Assembly: GCA_029706075.1 (NCBI GenBank)
Contig: JAINUG010000047.1
Location: 4,461,830-4,525,829 of the forward strand
Direction of reading: 5' to 3'
Source of the DNA: Aldrovandia affinis
Lineage: Eukaryota; Chordata; Actinopteri; Notacanthiformes; Halosauridae
Length of the DNA stretch: 64,000 bases
The translations under genes were made by a program, and so were the position numbers. Positions 24,386 through 33,216 of this stretch are shown here, one piece after another. The first letter of the stretch is position 1. Each line of letters begins with the position of its first letter. Below the pieces are notes generated by a model. It was given only the letters and a program-made list of their open reading frames with translations. It did not search any database and was not told where the DNA came from.

Positions 24386-24590
24386 CCATCACCCCAAGCC
24401 TCTCCCCCCATCAGCCAGCAGTGGGTAGCCTCGGATGTTGTCATTCCGGTGAATAGCCTGGAGAAACAGCTCAAGGTTAAAGATGTACAGGACATACAGG
24501 AGGGGTGCTAGAGGGCATCCCAGTCTGACGCCGGACCCGATGGCAAAGGGGGCAGAGAGGTGTTTGTTGACCATCATCCTGATTGTTCTC
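24386..24590 (-). pseudogene. Tx1/L1-like LINE, RT fragment (right part of the split copy)
   Basis: The minus strand gives MMVNKHLSAPFAIGSGVR, then LGCPLAPLLYVLYIFNLELF, the RT segment upstream of the catalytic FADD/YADD box. The box itself would lie to the left, where the CR1 insertion begins. Strand and order are consistent with the fragment at 17930-18434 being the downstream half of the same LINE, now separated by about 6 kb of inserted elements. Confidence 0.75.
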
Positions 24591-24594
24591 CCTA

Positions 24595-24801
24595 TTTGTT
24601 TTGTTGCAAACGTCCGTCTTCGCCATCAAGGGTGATGTGGTGCTTAGCTAGTGCAGTGAACAGACTGTTGAGGCACTTATCATGGCTCTCGGTAGTGGCT
24701 CTATGGACGACAGTGTCATCAAGGTAGATGGCCACGCCCAGGATCCTCGAAAAGATGGATGCTATGATCTTCTGGAAACAGCTGGGGGCGAAGCTCAACC
24801 C
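24595..24801 (-). pseudogene. Ty3/gypsy reverse transcriptase fragment
   Basis: Translates to FAPSCFQKIIASIF, then GVAIYLDDTVVH with the YLDD catalytic box, and ALAKHHITL. It closely resembles the plus-strand RT at 63690-63950 (SAPSCFQKIMCSVL, YLDDIVVHG, ALSKHGLTLN), so both come from related gypsy families. Only about 70 residues remain. Confidence 0.85.
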
Positions 24802-25096
24802 ATGATGGACACAGTCATGGGAACTAGAGTTGGAGCTTACTCCATTTAATTATAACATTCAACATCTCTGTGGGAGTTCCACTGTTGGAACTCAGTGTCG
24901 GACATAACACCATTCACAAGCTGAAATTTTGTAAATGGAACAGTGTTTATTATTTCTTTTTAATAGGGATATGTTCCAGGCAGTAAAACTATTGGCAACA
25001 GTAATGGGAAAGGGCTTTTTTGCACTTTTTTGCATTGTAAATGAGAACATTGGTATCAGAATGATTCAGTTTAATGACTGAAAATGCAATGAATAG
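24802..25096. other. Unassigned short stretch
   Basis: About 295 bp before the family A element, no feature recognised. Confidence 0.35.
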
Positions 25097-25100
25097 ATAC

Positions 25101-25678
25101 TGTGGCAGCCCAAGGGGCTGCACAAGAAAATGGCTACCGGGTCCTTCGACACAGGGGAGCCAAAACACTACATTTCCCAGCAGGCCACAGTCACACCTGA
25201 GCAAAGTAAAGGCAATGGGACCAACGAACAGCTGAAGGCCATTTCAAGGCCTATTTAAAGGGCTGAATCCCATCACACTGGGAGAGGAGTAGGAAAGTGT
25301 TTGTGTGGAGTTGGTGAGTGTGGAAAGGAGAGAAAACTGTGAAGTCGATTGACCAGCCAGTATTTGGAGAGAGAGTGATTGTTGGAGTGTTTTGTGTATG
25401 AAACTTGGATTGTTTTGAGGACCCCCTTTGGATTGACTACAGACTGGATTGCGGACTTGGACCTGGATTTTGGAATTGGATTGGACATTGACAACGAGAT
25501 AAGGATTTGTGGACTTTGTGTTTGTATTCCCCTGAAGACCCCACCCTTTGTTTTGTGTTGTCAAGATTAGTAGTTTAATAAATTATCACTTTGTTTATAT
25601 TACTGCCTCTGTGTTCTTGAACTTGCCTATGCCTTCTGCAAGGTCCGTGAGTGTCGCCCAACCCCTGGGGACACCACA
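25101..25678 (+). repeat. Family A 5' LTR
   Basis: 578 bp, TGTGGCAGCCC ... GACACCACA, with inverted ends TGTGG/CCACA. A TATA-like GGCCTATTTAAAGGGC lies at about 25248 and the polyadenylation-type TTTAATAAATTATC at about 25573. Confidence 0.95.
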
Positions 25679-25680
25679 TA

Positions 25681-25698
25681 TGGTGGAGAATGCGGGCA
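25681..25698 (+). promoter_or_regulatory. Primer binding site of the family A element
   Basis: TGGTGGAGAATGCGGGCA begins two bases after the LTR. Its first nine bases (TGGTGGAGA) are complementary to the 3' end including CCA of a tRNA-Ala as I remember it; beyond that the match is imperfect. The first ATG of the zinc-knuckle frame (25690) lies inside this site. Confidence 0.65.
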
Positions 25699-25986
25699 GA
25701 GGGCATCACTTACAGGCAAGAGGAGGTAGTGCAGCAGGATTTGTTTTGGGGATATTTGAAAGAAAAAGGCACGCTGATGGAAGGTGACTGGACAGTAGGC
25801 CCAGCCATGGAGGCTTGGAACAAGGAGCAGGCCCAATTGGCACAAAGTGGTGCCCCATGGTGCATGTGCTGTCTGGAGTATGGCCACCAACCCAGTGAGT
25901 GTTCCAGGAGGGAAGAAGTGGGCTGGAAAGACCCAAAGGAAGGAAAGGTCAAAGAATGGCCACCCCTGCTCTGTGGTGCCCCCTAG
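25690..25986 (+). CDS. Short gag-like zinc-knuckle protein
   Basis: A 98-codon frame starting at the ATG within the primer binding site and ending with TAG at 25984-25986. Near its middle it has a retroviral-type zinc knuckle, C58-x2-C61-x4-H66-x4-C71 (CMCCLEYGHQPSEC), in an otherwise acidic and Trp-containing context (FWGYL, GDWTV, EAWNKEQ). Such knuckles bind nucleic acid, and in retroelements they package the RNA. The stop directly follows a C5 run, and the coiled-coil frame continues in the +1 frame. The two may be one protein joined by frameshifting, or one ORF broken by a single-base change. No homologue can be named. Confidence 0.65.
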   Translation: MRAEGITYRQEEVVQQDLFWGYLKEKGTLMEGDWTVGPAMEAWNKEQAQLAQSGAPWCMCCLEYGHQPSECSRREEVGWKDPKEGKVKEWPPLLCGAP

Positions 25987-27256
25987 GGAAAAGAGGAAAA
26001 GGATCCCAGGTAGGCCACAAAAGCAGCATATAAATGAGACAGATAAATGTGCTGTTTTGGAGACGGAGTTGGGACAGGCGCAAGATGTAATAAAGGGCCA
26101 AGATGAAGTGATTCATAAACTGGAGAAGTGTTGTTGGGACCAGAGGGAGGACCTGGTGAAGAACCAGAGATGGGCGGCCATGGTGGAGGACCGATGGCGA
26201 GTCACCCTCCGGGAGGTCCAACAACTAAAAGATGCCCAGACTGAACTGTACCGGCTGAAGGTGGAGTTGGGGACCTCGGAGGAGCACCACCTGTTGGCAG
26301 TGGGGAAATTGCGGGAGGAGCACATTGACTCCCTGAGAGTGCTGGGAATCATGGCTGGGGAGCTGGAGAAGGACAAAGCATCCCTTGGCGATGACATAAG
26401 GCGGGTAGAGGCCCACAACCTGGCACTCGAAGAGAAGGTGAGAAGCCTAACCAGGATGTTTGAGAATAAGCAGCGACAGTGTCTGGACATCCAGAAGTCC
26501 CAGGACCAGGCCACAGACGAATATGCCAGGGCCTTGGGGGATGCACAGACCGATCTTGCCCAGAAGGAGGCAGAGCTAAGGAAAGCAGCGGAGAACCATG
26601 CGTCCGAGGCGGAGCAACTCCAGTGCAGAGTGGAGCAAGAGCGTGAGGCAAGGCAAGAGCTGGAGACGCAGTTGGAGCAGGTGAAGACCCTTGCTGTAAA
26701 GCAAGAAGAGGAGATGTTTGCTTTACAGGAACTTCACCGAACCACCTCTACAGCCCTCCTGACCGAACGAAAGAGAAATGAAGAGGTTCCTCTACTGCGA
26801 GAGGAAATACGGGTCTTAACTGAGAGGCTGGACCAGAAAGACGCCCAGCAGTGGGCCATAGATAAATCCTTTCGCAAGGTTTTAAAACTCCAAACCGAGA
26901 CTCTGCTGGATCTACAAGATCAACTGGAAGAGGTGAGTGAAGAACTCGAATGTGTAAAATGTGTTCCGGTCAGGAAAGATTTTGGCACTCAGGTGGAGAT
27001 CTCGCAGCCAGTAGAGCCAGCAGGAGACAATGACCAGACGTTGGAGTCGGAGCGGGATAGATGGTCCTCAGTCCCACTCAGCCTGCCGGATCTTGGAGGG
27101 GAACTGGAGGAGCAATTTGCAGAGGATGAGTTATGGTGGGACCATAGTGTTGAGGAAGGTCTCCTAATTATGGTCGAGGCCTATTTGAGCACCCGACCAT
27201 CTCCTGACATGGTAAGTCCATCTCCCTCACTAACATTAACAAGACAGAGAAAATAA
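25847..27256 (+). CDS. Long coiled-coil protein of the family A element
   Basis: A 469-codon open frame, +1 relative to the zinc-knuckle frame, which it overlaps for its first 46 codons; its meaningful part probably starts near 25985. A basic patch (REKRKRIPGRPQK) precedes about 300 residues that are Glu/Gln/Lys/Leu-rich with heptad character, for example LEKCCWDQREDL, LALEEKVRSLTRMFENK, AELRKAAENHASEAEQL and LLDLQDQLEEVSEELE. There is no Pro in most of this span, so a long coiled coil is expected. The C-terminus is acidic (GELEEQFAEDELWW). It looks like a structural, self-assembling protein rather than an enzyme and could replace a gag shell. It resembles myosin- or golgin-like tails only in composition. 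Confidence 0.75.
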   Translation: MVPHGACAVWSMATNPVSVPGGKKWAGKTQRKERSKNGHPCSVVPPREKRKRIPGRPQKQHINETDKCAVLETELGQAQDVIKGQDEVIHKLEKCCWDQREDLVKNQRWAAMVEDRWRVTLREVQQLKDAQTELYRLKVELGTSEEHHLLAVGKLREEHIDSLRVLGIMAGELEKDKASLGDDIRRVEAHNLALEEKVRSLTRMFENKQRQCLDIQKSQDQATDEYARALGDAQTDLAQKEAELRKAAENHASEAEQLQCRVEQEREARQELETQLEQVKTLAVKQEEEMFALQELHRTTSTALLTERKRNEEVPLLREEIRVLTERLDQKDAQQWAIDKSFRKVLKLQTETLLDLQDQLEEVSEELECVKCVPVRKDFGTQVEISQPVEPAGDNDQTLESERDRWSSVPLSLPDLGGELEEQFAEDELWWDHSVEEGLLIMVEAYLSTRPSPDMVSPSPSLTLTRQRK

Positions 27257-27748
27257 TGGGAGTTCAGAAGCTCTCATCTGAAGAGAAAGGGGAAACAAAA
27301 CAGGCTGCCATATAAAGGAAAGGAACATGGGAAACGTTTATGGAGAGGAAATGTGAAGGTGAAGAAAGTTAAAGATAAAGAGAAACATGTTTCGAAGAGA
27401 ATGTTTTCCCAGGTTGCGGAACCTGACTACCTTGTAACAGAGTGGAACTGGAACAAAGGGTCAAAGAATGTATCAGGGATGATGAAAGCGCCCTGGCGGA
27501 GCCATGGAAGGTTGGTGAAGCCCAGAGCCAGTACCCACATGTGGCCAGTTGGAGGCAAACGAGGTGAGCGACTTTCGCCATTTCCTAACGGCTTGCAGAC
27601 ATTTTTTCAGACCGTGAATGGAGATGGAATCTGGACATTTGATTCCGGCGGAGAACTGCCTGAGTGGACCTGGAGAGGGGGACCCTCCTGGTGGCTGTTG
27701 GACATAGGCCGCTCAGCCCTCCCAAGGTCAGAGCTGAGGAGGAGGGTG
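27257..27748 (+). CDS. Basic, Trp-rich frame continuing after the coiled-coil stop
   Basis: The same frame as the coiled-coil ORF stays open after its TAA (27254-27256) through the rest of the internal region and into the 3' LTR (to about 27883). The first ATG is at 27353. The N-terminal part is very basic (KVKKVKDKEKHVSKR); the C-terminal part is Trp-rich (VTEWNWNKG, LPEWTWRGGPSWWLL). No domain is recognised. It is either the C-terminal part of the coiled-coil protein cut off by a nonsense mutation, a readthrough extension, or an independent small ORF. That it has no stop for about 490 bp before the LTR argues that it was coding. Confidence 0.45.
27735..27748 (+). promoter_or_regulatory. Polypurine tract of the family A element
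   Basis: GAGGAGGAGGG followed by TG lies immediately 5' of the 3' LTR, where plus-strand DNA synthesis is primed in LTR elements. Confidence 0.75.
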
Positions 27749-28325
27749 TGTGGCAGCCCAAGGGGCTGCACAAGAAAATGGCCGCCGGGTCCTTTGACAC
27801 ATGGGAGCCAAAACACTACATTTCCCAGCAGGCCACAGTCACACCTGAGCAAAGTAAAGGCAATGGGACTAACGAACAGCTGAAGGCCATTTCAAGGCCT
27901 ATTTAAAGGGCTGAATCCCATCACACTGGGAGAGGAGTAGGAAGTGTTTGTGAGGAGTTGGTGAGTGTGGAAAGGAGAGAAAACTGTGAAGTCGATTGAC
28001 CAGCCAGTATTTGGAGAGAGAGTGACTGTTGGAGTGTTTTGTGTATGAAACTTGGATTGTTTTGAGGACCCTCTTTGGATTGACTACGGACTGGATTGCG
28101 GACTTGAACCTGGATTTTGGAATTGGATTGGACATTGACAACGAGATAAGGATTTGTGGACTTTGTGTTTGTATTCCCCTGAAGACCCCACCCTTTGTTT
28201 TGTGTTGTCAAGATTAGTAGTTTAATAAATTATCACTTTGTTTATATTACTGCCTCTGTGTTCTTGAACTTGCCTACGCCCTCTGCAAGGTCCGTGAGTG
28301 TCGCCCAACCCCTGGGGACACCACA
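27749..28325 (+). repeat. Family A 3' LTR
   Basis: 577 bp, near identical to 25101-25678; ends GGGGACACCACA and is followed by the duplicate ATAC. Confidence 0.95.
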
Positions 28326-28329
28326 ATAC

Positions 28330-30565
28330 ATATATCACATTGTAAATAACCTGTAGCATAGGTGTAATGAAATACAGCCATAGGCAGCCACCATTTAGAT
28401 TTATTTTACCTATTGTGCTCACAGTGGACATGATTCAGTGTTCTGCGTATCACATAAACACTCGTCTTTCATGCCGATTTATGATCTAAGGTGATGGTCT
28501 TTCAATGTTTGGTTCAAAAAAGTGCTGGAGCAACTTTCCTTATACTCATTTTGACAGATCATAGTAGTAGATAGTAGTTTTTCTCTGTGCACATGCTGAA
28601 TGCGTGAGTGAAACAGCTGACCAAGCCAGACGTGTAAAACTGTCTTGTGTAAAATTTTGTTAGCACGAAAATTCTATTTGTTAAATGAAAAAATATCCTT
28701 AAACTATCAAGTTCATAACTGTGAAATTTTGTAAATAGAAAGTTTGTAAATAGACGTCTACTAAAGCGATATGGAACTCAAACCTGTGGTATATCATGAA
28801 TATTGGCATGGTTATGATTAGATTATCATCGATTATCACATTTATTATTGATTATTAATCAAGTTACGACATGCTACTCTTTACTGAGAGTAAACTGGAA
28901 TATATAGTTTATAATATTAAAATAGTATGCATTAAAAGATAAATGTGTTATTTGAAATGACTGTGTTTCCATTCAGATACCTTATTTAAGCTGAATAAAT
29001 ATTGTTTTGTTTCCATATAATACGTTAGTGTTGTTGTGGTTAAAAAGGTAAAAGTATTTGCATACCTGACTGAGCATTATAGAATGACGCATGCAAGTAT
29101 TTTTTTTACATATTTGGTGGCAGCCAATATTCATGTAGTGCAGTATAATATGATTTCTCTGGGACTGTTGTTAATTTCCACTGTTTTTGTTATTCTGAAC
29201 AGGTTTTGGTTCAGATAAGCTCAAGCTATTTTCCGAACAGTATAATTTGCCCATTACCTCTAGCCTGCTCCCATGACCGGTCTATCAGTTTGTGCATGAC
29301 TCTCAATCCATCATGTCTACAGGGTCAGCACAGCCAGGAATGGACTCCCATTTGCTAAATAGATACACCACTGCATCAGAACAGGAATTTCCACCCCAAA
29401 GGCTTAAAACTTGCATTGGCATAGTATAAAGGAAAGATGCTACTATTTTAACAAATAGCCCTGGATCCAGTAGGTCAAAGGGCTGAGACCCCATTATGTG
29501 TTGACGGAACATGGAAATGTGCACTAATATCAGAGGCGCCCTTGGAAGAAGTATAGCAAGAAAGGACAACCATGATTTCCAGCAGTAAGAAGTCCCCAAA
29601 ATAAAGGCAATGTTATTAGCACACTGTTTGATGGCATTCTTGTTTGTGTTTTATTATTATTGGCTATCTAGCATGCAAATCTTGTTAAAAAGGGTTAGGG
29701 AAGTATTTCTGATTTTTTCAGCTGACACACAGGGCTTGGCATGGACAGATAGCTTGGCTATGAGCTTCAATGTTGTTTCGATTAACAAAAATGGATAAAA
29801 AGCTGTACACTTGCAGGGGAGGAAGAAAAAGGTTTAAGGTTTTTGTTAACAGCGACGCTTAAGGCAAATAAATGCTCAAGCATACAGTACTGAAAGTGAG
29901 ACTTGTTTGTTCTGGTAATTATCTTGTGATTGGCCTCCAGGGATCTCTCAGGAAGGTACACTGTCACAGCAGTACATCACGTTCCCACACCCTGTCCTCT
30001 CAAGGTCATGACCGTATCAAATTCCCTTTGAAGTGTCTCGTTCCTTAAAAAAACCTCACCTTCAGTGTTTTGAACAACCAGCAACGTCATTATGCTCCTC
30101 TTCAACTAATTCCCATAATCCTCTCAGCCTCTTATGGCAAATGGCACTCCACCACAGCTGCAAGACCTGCCTTAATTGCATTTGTATACAATGTGATTGG
30201 CCTTATTCTGTGAGCCAATGCATCATGTGAAGTGTGCAAATGCTGCTGTAGTCATGTTTGGCAAATATCAAGTAATTTTAACTACCTTTCTGTGATCCAA
30301 TTATCATATTGATTTTTTTAAACAATTGCAAACCTGTATTAATTATATCCACCTAATGAAGTAATGTACAATACATGTTCTTGTTTATTTCAGTGGAAAA
30401 ATGCAACATAAAAAAAAGAAATGTAGTCATCACACCAGTGTTGTTTTTAATGGTCTTGCTGACAGAAGTACCTGTGATTTACAACACCAGCTGAATCATT
30501 AAGTGTACTGAAAGCGTAAACATCCAAATTAAATGTTGTCAATGTGTAACCAACCTGTGTAAGTA
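28330..30565. other. Unassigned intergenic DNA
   Basis: AT-rich, no gene or classifiable repeat seen. The 98-codon minus frame at 29303-29599 has hydrophobic stretches but no family motif and is not called. Confidence 0.4.
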
Positions 30566-30802
30566 CACATTTACATTTACATTTTAGACATTTATCAGAC
30601 GCTCTTATCCAGAGTGACTTACACAGTTCGCATTTCTTTACATACAATCCATTTATACAGCTGTATATTTACTGAAGCAATCCAGGTTAAGTACCTTGCT
30701 CAAGGGTACAATGGCAGTGCCCCACCTGCGAATCGAACCTGCAACCTTTGCATTACAAGACCAGTTCCAGTTCCTTAACCATTATGCTAACATTGCCACC
30801 CA
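30566..30802 (-). mobile_element. tRNA-derived SINE, reverse orientation
   Basis: On the minus strand a tRNA-like head (GTTAGCATAATGGTTAAGG as box A, GCAGGTTCGATTCGC as box B) is followed by a body ending in CTCTGGATAAGAGCGTCTG and a simple repeat of TAAATG/TTTACA units. The GGATAAGAGCGTCTG tail is widespread in fish SINEs. No clean target duplication was found. Confidence 0.8.
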
Positions 30803-31784
30803 TACCTTTACTAGGTTCATAAGAGAGGGTAAATAGTTGGAACAGGACACTAGAATTAAGTATGAAGAATAGCTTACTTTTGGTTTAATTGACATATAAA
30901 GGCAATTCAATCACAATAACATACAGTAGCAATAAAGTAAAACAAAATACAGTAGTAGCATGATAATAAAATAAAAGTAAATATGCAAACCATTTCTCAG
31001 ACTTTTTTTCCTTTTAGAATTGTAGACCTAATTCACAGTTTCTGAGATACATTAAACCCTGGTAAATAAAAATTCACAGTTAGAAATGTGGGTGCACCTC
31101 ACAAAATAATAAACTTGTGTACATGTTCTGTGTGGACAATTTAATCCTACAACTCAAAGATGGTTTCAGGCATCAGATCAGATTTTTTTTTTAAATTCTG
31201 CGTGCAATTTCTTCTTTTAGACAGGTTGGCTTGCCATCATTCCTCGTCAGGAAATCAAACCATTTCAAAAAACAGAGACTGCATAGCAAAACAGGGCTTA
31301 CAGTTTTCTATTTAACTCCAAAGTCTATTATCCATGAATACACCAATAGTAAAATATAAATGCAACCTATTGTTAATGTTGCAACCAAATATTAAGCTTT
31401 TGAAATGATAACATGAGATACACGTTAACACATGCAACATATAACTGAACTGAACTGTACAGTTAACCCTCCCTTTGTCTTGAATCATACATTTCACCTT
31501 ACAAATGAAACATAAGCATAAATCTTTGAAATAAATAAATTCAGCAGCAAATAAGTGAAATACCCATCAGTTTGAAAAGATTGATATAGCTTTTGCATTA
31601 GCTTACCAAAATCACTTGGAACACACACCTCGTGGTCCCCATAGCTAGCATGATTTGCTAGCAGCTACATTCACGAATAGCAGTCTGAAATTAGCCAAGA
31701 ACACTGGACTTAGATTTTGACCAAAAAATGCATAAATTGGCCAGAATTCAGTTATGTTAGAATGGATTAAACATAATACCTAAG
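30803..31784. other. Unassigned intergenic DNA
   Basis: AT-rich, nothing recognised. Confidence 0.4.
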
Positions 31785-31928
31785 AACACTCGGTAAATAG
31801 GACGTGTGTAGTTTCAATCATAGCTTTATTCCACTCTCTAAAACAGCTCCTCCTCCATTCTCATCAAAGGGGTGGAGACCCTGTAACACATAACAGTGTA
31901 TGACGTATGTTAATACCATAACACTACA
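31785..31928 (-). repeat. 3' LTR of the decayed gypsy element
   Basis: Minus-strand start TGTAGTGTTATGG; contains GAGTGGAATAAAGC with an AATAAA signal. It matches 35589-35729 with about a dozen differences. The purine run AGAAAGGGGGA lies directly upstream on the minus strand (31929-31939). Confidence 0.75.
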
Positions 31929-31939
31929 TCCCCCTTTCT
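31929..31939 (-). promoter_or_regulatory. Polypurine tract of the decayed gypsy element
   Basis: AGAAAGGGGGA on the minus strand directly before the LTR start TGTAGTG. Confidence 0.65.
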
Positions 31940-31953
31940 AAGTACAGTACAGT

Positions 31954-32853
31954 CAGAGATGGGCAAAGATACATCTAAATGTATCTTGTTACAAAATACT
32001 AAATACCCCTCAAATAAATGTATCAGATCAAAATACAAAATACTGGTGCCAGAAAATGTATCAGATAAAATACATGTATTTTGTATTTTCAAAATACAGG
32101 AAAAAAAACTTGTCTCCAATTGGCTATCGTAGGCTAACATATGAATAGGTGACTGCCTTTCTCTATGAATATGAGCAAAAAGCCAAAATCACATAGGCTA
32201 TTGCCGTGTGTTAAGTGTTAGAGGCACAATCACATCTTTAGCATCTCCTAATTAGTTTGCCCACATTACTCCCTCCATTTTGGTTGTTTGGGCTATTGAC
32301 AACCAATTTCTTATCTTTGCTGCTATTTGTATATAAAAGAAAAATACTGAAAATAGTACAGTACAAACTAACAGACAAATCAGCATGAATTGTACATGCT
32401 AGCTAGTGTTTCTGGAGTCACAAAGTGGCATTTTGAGAAATCGTCTTTTCTAACTTTTCACGTCACGTCACGATTTCTCAAAACGCCACTTAGAATACTG
32501 TGAGTAGGCTTGTGTGAAAACAAGCTCCGAATTCTCAATAGCTGCCTGCGACCAGATACATGCATGCATCCACGTGTGCATGCATTCACTGCCTTGTCCA
32601 ACCGACAGAGAGCGGGTCTAAAAATCACTGTGTGAGTGTGTCTAAGTGTACTGTTGTTCTTTTTTTATGTTCTTTGAATCATGGATAAAGTATTTTGAGT
32701 ATTTTGAAAATACAAAATTACTCCACCCTAAAGTATCTTGTTACAAATTACATTTGAATTTTTTCAGCCCTGTCAAATACAAATGTCAAAATACTCAAAA
32801 GTAATTGAAATATGTATGTCAAATACAAGTAACAGAAATACTGCCCATCTCTG
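31954..32853. mobile_element. Non-autonomous hAT transposon (900 bp)
   Basis: Terminal inverted repeats CAGAGATGGGCA at the left and TGCCCATCTCTG at the right, flanked by a perfect 8-bp duplication AGTACAGT (31946-31953, 32854-32861), the hAT hallmark. Subterminal regions are rich in AAATAC/GTATTT repeats. The interior holds a strong hairpin at about 32424-32490 (AGTGGCATTTTGAGAAATCG pairing with CGATTTCTCAAAACGCCACT). There is no transposase frame. It inserted beside the gypsy polypurine tract. Confidence 0.92.
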
Positions 32854-33216
32854 AGTACAGTATTGACTGATACATTAGTTATCAATGAAATGTTACTTTA
32901 CCTTTAACACATTTGAACTTTTGCTCGTACTGTAATTTAAACCCTTTTACAGTTACCTTTGCTCATGTTATTACTTTGTTGAGACTTTTTTTTATTTAAC
33001 AACTTTCTTTTTATCAGAATAGCAACATATTTTTATTTTCTTTCACTTCTATTCAGTTGAATATTGTATAACTAAACACTATGTGTTTTTAACTGTATGA
33101 ACAATGTTCAATTAACTATGAAGGTGGGGTAGACTGCCTAAGCCTTCAACTGAGTGTGAGGATTATTATGCCCCATAGAACTCACTCAGAATACCAGGTG
33201 TACCTGCTATTTACAT

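Larger units (their letters stand above)
25101..28325 (+). mobile_element. Complete non-autonomous LTR retrotransposon, family A
   Basis: Two LTRs (25101-25678 and 27749-28325) differ by about 13 changes when compared by eye. They enclose 2070 bp with a primer binding site, open frames and a terminal polypurine tract. The whole is flanked by a perfect 4-bp duplication ATAC (25097-25100, 28326-28329). No protease, RT, RNase H or integrase motif is present in any frame, so mobility must depend on enzymes from another element. Solo or partial LTRs of the family at 481, 15849, 40941 and 46467 show repeated past insertion. A name for the family is not known to me. Confidence 0.93.

Noticed and set aside
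26113..26651. Minus-strand frames of 133 and 100 codons
   Set aside because: Antisense shadows of the coiled-coil frame, rich in Ser/Leu from reversed Glu/Lys codons.
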